Shown: positions 58,959 through 64,000 of the stretch, piece after piece
How the letters are laid out: the number at the start of each line of letters is the position of its first letter
Numbering within the stretch: the first letter of the stretch is position 1
The notes under the pieces: generated by a model
What the model was told of the DNA's origin: nothing
The model's database searches: none
What the model saw: only the letters and a program-made list of their open reading frames with translations
Position numbers and translations under genes: made by a program
DNA from: G965205725 sp965205725
GTDB taxonomy: Bacteria > Pseudomonadota > Gammaproteobacteria > Pseudomonadales > Halieaceae
Length of the DNA stretch: 64,000 nucleotides
Assembly: GCA_965205725.1 (NCBI GenBank)
Contig: OZ242189.1
Location: 2,728,001-2,792,000 of the forward strand
Direction: 5' to 3'

Positions 58959-59993
58959 TCATCTGTATTCACCGGCCGATGCCGTTGTCAGCCCTTGTGA
59001 TAACGCCATTAACAGGTCCGCCATGACATCCCAGGGGTTTTCGTCCGCCATGCCTTTTGCCGCTGCGTCGGCCTTTGCCGCCAGTTGCAATAACTTGCCG
59101 AGATCCTTCAGGCTGAGTCGCCCCAGTGCCGCGTTAACGGTGGGTTTGCGCTTATCCCAAACCCGTTGGGCTTGCAGCACCTGCTGCGCTGGCTGACCCT
59201 TGTCGATTTCATTCCGACACTGATACAGCAGGCGTATTTCTCGGCTCAGTGCCCATAAAACGACCGGGGCCTCGCTGCCTTCTGCCCGCAGACCGTGCAA
59301 CATCTTCAGGCCGGCAGCGGTGTTGCCAGCGAGTATGTGGTCAACCAGTGCAAACAAATTGTAGCGCGCGTTATCGGCAACAGTTTCCCCCACGGTATCC
59401 AGGGTGATGTGATCGCCAGTTGCCAGCAGGCGCAACTTCTCTATTTCCTGTACGGCGGCAAGCAAATTGCCTTCGACCCGATCACTCAATAGCTGTAGTG
59501 CATCGGGGTCAATCTTCAGGCCGGCCTGTTGCAGGCGGGAGAGCATCCAGCGCGGCAGTTGCTGTGTATCAACGGGCCAAATTTGCACAATGGCTCCTGC
59601 CTGGGCCAGTGCTTTGTACCACTTGCTGCTGGTAGATTGCTTGTCAATTTTTCCCGCGACAATCAATAACACGTTGTCGGGGTTGGGGTTTGCAAGATAT
59701 TGCAGCAGCGCTTTGCTGCCTTCGGTGCCGGGTTTGCCGCTGGGTATGCGCAATTCTATTAATTTGCGCCCGGCAAACAGAGACATCTCTGCGGAGCTCG
59801 CGATCAGGTTATCCCAGTTGAACTTTCCCTCAACCTGAAGAATCTCACGGTCGTTGCAGCCCTGCTGGCGGGCGGCGGCACGAATGCTGTCACAGGCCTC
59901 CTGAACCAGTAGATTTTCGTCACCGCTTATCAGATAAAGTGGCAGTAATTGTTTTTGCAGGTGTGAGTCAAGTTGTTCCGGTTTGAGTCGCAT
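58959..59993 (-). CDS. holA: DNA polymerase III delta subunit HolA
   Basis: Wrench subunit of the clamp loader that opens the beta ring. 344 residues, starting MRLKPEQLDSHLQKQLLPLYLISGDENLL, with the AAA-like N-terminal domain, ALLQYLANPNPDNVLLIVAGK and the DHILAGNTAAGLKMLHGLRAEG helix region. It abuts lptE (1-nt overlap), reproducing the leuS-lptE-holA order common in gammaproteobacteria. Confidence 0.94.
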   Translation of the reverse strand: MRLKPEQLDSHLQKQLLPLYLISGDENLLVQEACDSIRAAARQQGCNDREILQVEGKFNWDNLIASSAEMSLFAGRKLIELRIPSGKPGTEGSKALLQYLANPNPDNVLLIVAGKIDKQSTSSKWYKALAQAGAIVQIWPVDTQQLPRWMLSRLQQAGLKIDPDALQLLSDRVEGNLLAAVQEIEKLRLLATGDHITLDTVGETVADNARYNLFALVDHILAGNTAAGLKMLHGLRAEGSEAPVVLWALSREIRLLYQCRNEIDKGQPAQQVLQAQRVWDKRKPTVNAALGRLSLKDLGKLLQLAAKADAAAKGMADENPWDVMADLLMALSQGLTTASAGEYR

Positions 59994-60502
59994 CAGTTCG
60001 TGGCCAGAAACCGAATGCGGCGCATTAACTGTTGTACAAGCTCGGCGCGCATCTCTTTGCGCAGCAGATTGGACTCTGCAACCTTGCCTGTGATGTTCTC
60101 CGGGTCGTGGGTCATAATTTTGGTGACGGTGACCTCTGCTTTTGGTGCCACTGTCTGGCCCTGCCTGTTTGTCACACGCAGCGTGGTGCTGAGCTTAAGC
60201 TCGAATTCGGTGGCTCGTGCATTAGAGCCGATGGTCAGATTGCGTTGAGCAAATTCTTCATTGCCAAGTTGTAAGGTGTAATTTGCATCGCGGGCATCCA
60301 ACCACTGCACATCGTTGCTACTCAAGGCGGCGCGGAGGCCACTGGTCAGCTCACTGTTAGGGCTGGGACTTTGCATGTGCATTGCCAGCCATGCAGGTGG
60401 GATATCAACGATGCCTCGCAACTGAAAGCCGCAAGCACTCAGCGTTAGAGACAGTAGCAGGGCCGACAGGGGTATGTACACGTTAGCTATCCGCTGCATC
60501 AA
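59993..60502 (-). CDS. lptE: LPS-assembly lipoprotein LptE
   Basis: Outer-membrane lipoprotein that plugs the LptD barrel. 169 residues; signal IYIPLSALLLSLTLSAC-like with lipobox LSAC then GFQLRG, the hallmark of LptE. An alternating alpha/beta domain follows (TLRVTNRQGQTVAPKAEVTV). It overlaps the leuS stop by 4 nt. Its partner gene lptD is near 3 kb of this window. Confidence 0.94.
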   Translation of the reverse strand: MMQRIANVYIPLSALLLSLTLSACGFQLRGIVDIPPAWLAMHMQSPSPNSELTSGLRAALSSNDVQWLDARDANYTLQLGNEEFAQRNLTIGSNARATEFELKLSTTLRVTNRQGQTVAPKAEVTVTKIMTHDPENITGKVAESNLLRKEMRAELVQQLMRRIRFLATN

Positions 60503-62964
60503 TTGGCGACTATATTAACCAGTTTTTCGGGTACTACGATAACCTTACGCACTGTCACGCCTTGCAGAAACTTCTGTACATTGGGTTGCTCCATGGCCAG
60601 GTTTTCGAGCGTGTTTTTGTCTGCATTGGCAGGTACTTCAAATTTGGCTCTTACTTTGCTGTTGACCTGCACAACTATTTCGATATTGTCGCGAATCAGT
60701 GCCGATGGGTCCAGCTCTGGCCAGTGGGCGTCCATCACACTGCCGTCGCCACCCAGGTTGTGCCAGAGTCGATGACAGATATGCGGGACAATTGGAGCCA
60801 GCATCAGTGTTGCTGCGCGCAGTGCTTCTCGTTCAATAGCCAGGTCCTGGCCTTCACCTGTAGCCAGTTTCGCCAGCTCGTTGGTTAGTTCCATGACCGC
60901 AGCAATGGCCGTATTAAAGGTTTGACGACGACCATAATCGTCACTTACTTTAGCGATAGTTTCATGGGTTTTGCGTCGCACGGCGCGTTGCCTGTCATTC
61001 AGTAACGCCACATTCAAGGCCTCTACAGATCCGGCGGCGATATGCCCCGCTGCGAGTTTCCACAGTCGCTTGAGGAAGCGGTGAGCACCTTCGACACCTG
61101 AGTCTGACCATTCCAGAGACTGCTCCGGCGGAGCGGCGAACATGCTGAACAGGCGCACGGTGTCGGCACCGTATTGATCGATCAGTGACTGCGGGTCAAC
61201 CACATTGTCCTTTGACTTTGACATTTTGGCACCGTCTTTCAGTACCATGCCCTGGGTCAGCAGGCGGGTAAATGGCTCGTCCGAGTTAACCAGGCCTTCG
61301 TCTCTTAATAGTTTGTGGTAGAAGCGGGCGTACAGCAGATGCAATATAGCGTGCTCAATACCGCCCACATACTGATCGACCGGGGCCCAATAATCAGCTT
61401 CGCCATCCAGCATTGCCTGATCGTTGCCTGAACAGGCGTAGCGCGCGTAATACCAGGATGACTCCATAAAGGTGTCGAACGTATCGGTTTCTCTGTCGGC
61501 AGACTTGCCACATTTCGGGCAGGCGACCTGGTAGAACTCCGGCATTTTTCTGAGCGGTGAGCCGATACCTTCAAATTCAACCTCGGTTGGCAATACAACC
61601 GGCAGGTCCTGTGCGGGGACGGGTACCGCGCCACAGTCACCGCAGTTGATAATGGGGATGGGGGCGCCCCAATAGCGCTGACGGGAAACGCCCCAGTCGC
61701 GCAAGCGGAAGTTTACGCTGCGCTCACCCTGACCACCTGCCTCTAATTTGTCGGCAATGGCATTAAATGCCCCGTGGCAATCAAGGCCGTTAAATTCGCC
61801 GGAGTTAATGGTGTGCACGCCCGTCTTATCCGCATACCAATCAGCCCAGCGGGTGTTGTCGTAGATGAATTCATCACCTGGCTTGTCGATAACCTGGACA
61901 ATCGGCAACTGGTATTTGCGGGCGAATTCGAAATCGCGCTGGTCGTGGCCAGGTACTGACATAACAGCACCAGAGCCATAACTCATCAGGACGAAATTGG
62001 CAACCCAGATGGGAACCTGTTCGCCGGTCATTGGGTGAATGGCATTCACGCCGGTCGGCATGCCCCGTTTTTCCAGGGTTGCAATATCGGCTTCCGCGAC
62101 TCCGCCACGGTCTTGCTCAGCGCAAAAAATCGCCAGGTCGGGATTATTCTCCGCCGCTGCCTGGGCCAGGGGGTGCCTGGCGGCGACAGCAACATAAGTA
62201 GCGCCCATCAGTGTATCCGGGCGGGTTGTGTACACCTCCAACGCCTTGCCATCCGCCAGCCCGAAACGCAGGCTGACCCCTTCTGAGCGGCCAATCCAGT
62301 TACGCTGCATGGCGCGCACCTGTTCAGGCCAGGCATCGAGTTTGTCCAGGTCGTCCAGTAACTGTTGGGCGTAGGCTGTAATTCTGATAAACCACTGATT
62401 GATCTCCCGGCGTTCAACCGGGTTGTCACAGCGCCAGCAACAACCGTCTACTACCTGTTCATTGGCCAATACGGTTTGGTCTGTTGCACACCAATTGACC
62501 TCGGCCAGTTTTTTATAGGCCATGCCTTTTTCAAACAGTCGGGTAAAAAACCATTGCTCCCAGCGATAGTAGTTTGGGTCGCAGGTGGCGAGCTCGCGCT
62601 GCCAGTCATAGGCAAAGCCCAGACTTTGCAACTGACTGCGCATCTCTTCGATGTTGTCGGCGGTCCAGGCAGCGGGTGGCACATTATTTCTGATGGCGGC
62701 ATTTTCAGCAGGCAGGCCAAAAGCATCCCAACCCATGGGTTGCAGGACATTTTTATTTTGCATGCGCTGATAGCGTGCGATGACGTCAGCGATGGTGTAG
62801 TTGCGCACATGGCCCATATGCAGCTTGCCACTTGGATACGGGAACATGGCCAGGCAGTAAAATTTCTTCCGGCTGTCATCTTGTTGTACGGCAAAACTCT
62901 TGTGTTCGTCCCAGTAGGCTTGAGCTGTCTGTTCTATGTGCCGGGAATCGTAAAACTCGTCCAT
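60499..62964 (-). CDS. leuS: Leucyl-tRNA synthetase
   Basis: Charges tRNA-Leu. 821 residues. Class I signatures: YPSGKLHMGHVRNYTIAD (HIGH motif as HMGH, about residue 45) and DGAKMSKSKDNVVDP (KMSKS, about 575). The CP1 editing domain (about 225-420) has the TTRPDTLMGATYVAVAARHPL segment needed for clearing mischarged products. It heads the leuS-lptE-holA operon. The 171 bp upstream hold no gene. Confidence 0.97.
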   Translation of the reverse strand: MDEFYDSRHIEQTAQAYWDEHKSFAVQQDDSRKKFYCLAMFPYPSGKLHMGHVRNYTIADVIARYQRMQNKNVLQPMGWDAFGLPAENAAIRNNVPPAAWTADNIEEMRSQLQSLGFAYDWQRELATCDPNYYRWEQWFFTRLFEKGMAYKKLAEVNWCATDQTVLANEQVVDGCCWRCDNPVERREINQWFIRITAYAQQLLDDLDKLDAWPEQVRAMQRNWIGRSEGVSLRFGLADGKALEVYTTRPDTLMGATYVAVAARHPLAQAAAENNPDLAIFCAEQDRGGVAEADIATLEKRGMPTGVNAIHPMTGEQVPIWVANFVLMSYGSGAVMSVPGHDQRDFEFARKYQLPIVQVIDKPGDEFIYDNTRWADWYADKTGVHTINSGEFNGLDCHGAFNAIADKLEAGGQGERSVNFRLRDWGVSRQRYWGAPIPIINCGDCGAVPVPAQDLPVVLPTEVEFEGIGSPLRKMPEFYQVACPKCGKSADRETDTFDTFMESSWYYARYACSGNDQAMLDGEADYWAPVDQYVGGIEHAILHLLYARFYHKLLRDEGLVNSDEPFTRLLTQGMVLKDGAKMSKSKDNVVDPQSLIDQYGADTVRLFSMFAAPPEQSLEWSDSGVEGAHRFLKRLWKLAAGHIAAGSVEALNVALLNDRQRAVRRKTHETIAKVSDDYGRRQTFNTAIAAVMELTNELAKLATGEGQDLAIEREALRAATLMLAPIVPHICHRLWHNLGGDGSVMDAHWPELDPSALIRDNIEIVVQVNSKVRAKFEVPANADKNTLENLAMEQPNVQKFLQGVTVRKVIVVPEKLVNIVAN

Positions 62965-63135
62965 CGCTGCTATGTCGGCCTGTAGGTTGAATGAAGTGGG
63001 TCAAAAAAGACCGCGCATTCTATCACCAAAAGAACGAATTACTGGAGCAGCAGAGGGTGTGTGGGAATAATGACACAGGATGCAGGTGGCTGCTTGCAGG
63101 TTTGCGATGGCTGGGATGGCCCGAAACCTGGCGTT

Positions 63136-64000
63136 TCAATCGTGCTGAAGACGCAGCCCCATAGTGCCTGCTCCCAGCAATAGCAGCAGTGTGACAAAGC
63201 AAATGACGATCATCGGCGTAGAGCCAATACGCGAGTAGGGCGTGCTGCCCAATAAGACTTCTACTGTGCCATGCAGGGTCGTCCTTACAAATTGTTCACT
63301 TTGCACCTGGATGTGGCCCTGTTCGTCGATGATGGCGGAGATGCCATTGTTGGTGGCGCGAATGACATAGCGGCCATTTTCCAGTGCGCGCATGCGCGCC
63401 ATTTGCAGATGCTGAATGGGGCCAATGGAGCTGCCAAACCAGGTGTCATTACTGATTGTGAGCATTAGGTCGGAGTTGCGCGCAGAGTCTCGTACCAGCT
63501 CAGGGTAGACTATCTCGTAGCAAATGAACGGCGCTACCCGGAAATCGTGTGCCAGCAAGGGGCGTTGCTCTGGCTCCCCGGCGGTGAAGGAGGACATGGG
63601 AAGATTGAAGAAATCAATCAGGCCTCGCAGTCGCCCTTCCAGTGGCACATATTCACCAAATGGCACCAGTCTTTGTTTGTGGTAATGGCCGCTACCCTGG
63701 CCCATGGCGACGACGCTGTTAAAGTATTCCCTGGAATCCCCTTCGCGCCAGGGTATACCTGTGATGAGGGCCGTGCCTTTATCGGCAGCGGCGGCGGCGA
63801 GTGGTTGCAGGAAGTCCTGAGTTGTTTGATAGTCATTGGGGATAGCAGATTCGGGCCACAGTACAATACTTGTTCCAAGCAGTGGTTCTGTCATTTGGCG
63901 ATAGAGCTCCAGGCTTGGCTGGTAATACGCCCGCTGCCATTTTAACTGTTGCGGAATGTTGGCCTGCACCATGGCCACTGATAATGGTTTTTCATGCGCT
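63136..64000 (-). CDS. lnt: Apolipoprotein N-acyltransferase Lnt, C-terminal part
   Basis: Last enzyme of lipoprotein maturation; adds the third acyl chain. Only the nitrilase-like domain and last membrane helix are in the window; the frame continues past the right edge. Visible: VAMVQANIPQQLKW, the catalytic Glu region LWPESAIPN, Lys in QRLVPFGEYVPLEGRL and Cys in RVAPFICYEIVYPEL, then the terminal helix IVICFVTLLLLLGAGTMGL. Many lipoproteins in this window (LptM, LptE, the PBP1B-linked one) are substrates of this pathway. Confidence 0.94.
   Translation of the reverse strand, partial: AHEKPLSVAMVQANIPQQLKWQRAYYQPSLELYRQMTEPLLGTSIVLWPESAIPNDYQTTQDFLQPLAAAAADKGTALITGIPWREGDSREYFNSVVAMGQGSGHYHKQRLVPFGEYVPLEGRLRGLIDFFNLPMSSFTAGEPEQRPLLAHDFRVAPFICYEIVYPELVRDSARNSDLMLTISNDTWFGSSIGPIQHLQMARMRALENGRYVIRATNNGISAIIDEQGHIQVQSEQFVRTTLHGTVEVLLGSTPYSRIGSTPMIVICFVTLLLLLGAGTMGLRLQHD

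Overview
The window looks like chromosomal DNA of a free-living gammaproteobacterium of moderate G+C. Several gene blocks follow the order known from Pseudomonas and its relatives: lptD-surA-pdxA-rsmA, trpEGDC, purH-fis, accBC, hemCDXY, lysA-dapF-DUF484-xerC, rho/trxA and leuS-lptE-holA. The TorF-type porin, PolB, DUF2333 and TIGR03545 proteins would suit a marine or Cellvibrio-like lineage. That placement is inference from gene order and protein families; no rRNA or tRNA gene was seen.

Layout. 1-4.8 kb (minus): outer-membrane biogenesis (lptD, surA) with pdxA and the start of rsmA. 4.8-11 kb (plus): murU, rpe, a structured leader and trpEGDC, then an OsmC protein. 11-18 kb (minus): coq7, purH, fis, accC, accB, dsbD. 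18-28 kb: copper chaperone, DUF2333, pentapeptide protein, DNA polymerase II, adenosine kinase, PBP1B, and a DNA alkylation repair pair (ogt, ada/alkA-like). 28-33 kb: a nitrogen module (porin, glnK, amtB, glnK) behind a likely sigma-54 promoter. 33-43 kb: xerC/dapF/lysA/lptM operon facing cyaY, then argH, hemC and hemD. 44-52 kb: hemX, hemY, a TIGR03545 protein, ubiD, an aminopeptidase and rho. 52.6-54.8 kb: mobile DNA between rho and trxA. 55-64 kb: a membrane-oxidoreductase fusion, a GIY-YIG protein, imuA, holA, lptE, leuS and the 3' part of lnt.

Three kinds of structure stand out. (1) Four large compound repeat loci (about 28.3-29.7, 32.9-33.9, 38.9-39.5 and 43.0-43.8 kb) are built from the same modules. 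These include a palindromic element that is exactly 123 bp in all five copies, a 155-bp block identical in two loci, and short tandem satellites (10 or 24 bp). Two loci in opposite orientation bracket the nitrogen module, and one splits the hem operon. (2) Three full copies and one fragment of a 139-189 bp MITE share GAGACCTTTGCACG-type ends. Each full copy has a perfect 5-bp target duplication. Each has the same end against a gene start and carries a conserved mini-ORF reading toward that gene. At hemC the mini-ORF stops 2 nt before the ATG. (3) Several genes expected in these operons are absent, and some appear to have left scars: a 29-codon dusB-like remnant still overlapping fis, a purD C-terminal remnant after purH, and a possible imuB start after an SOS-boxed orphan imuA. 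Together these suggest a genome shaped by in-place gene loss and by spread of non-autonomous repeats.
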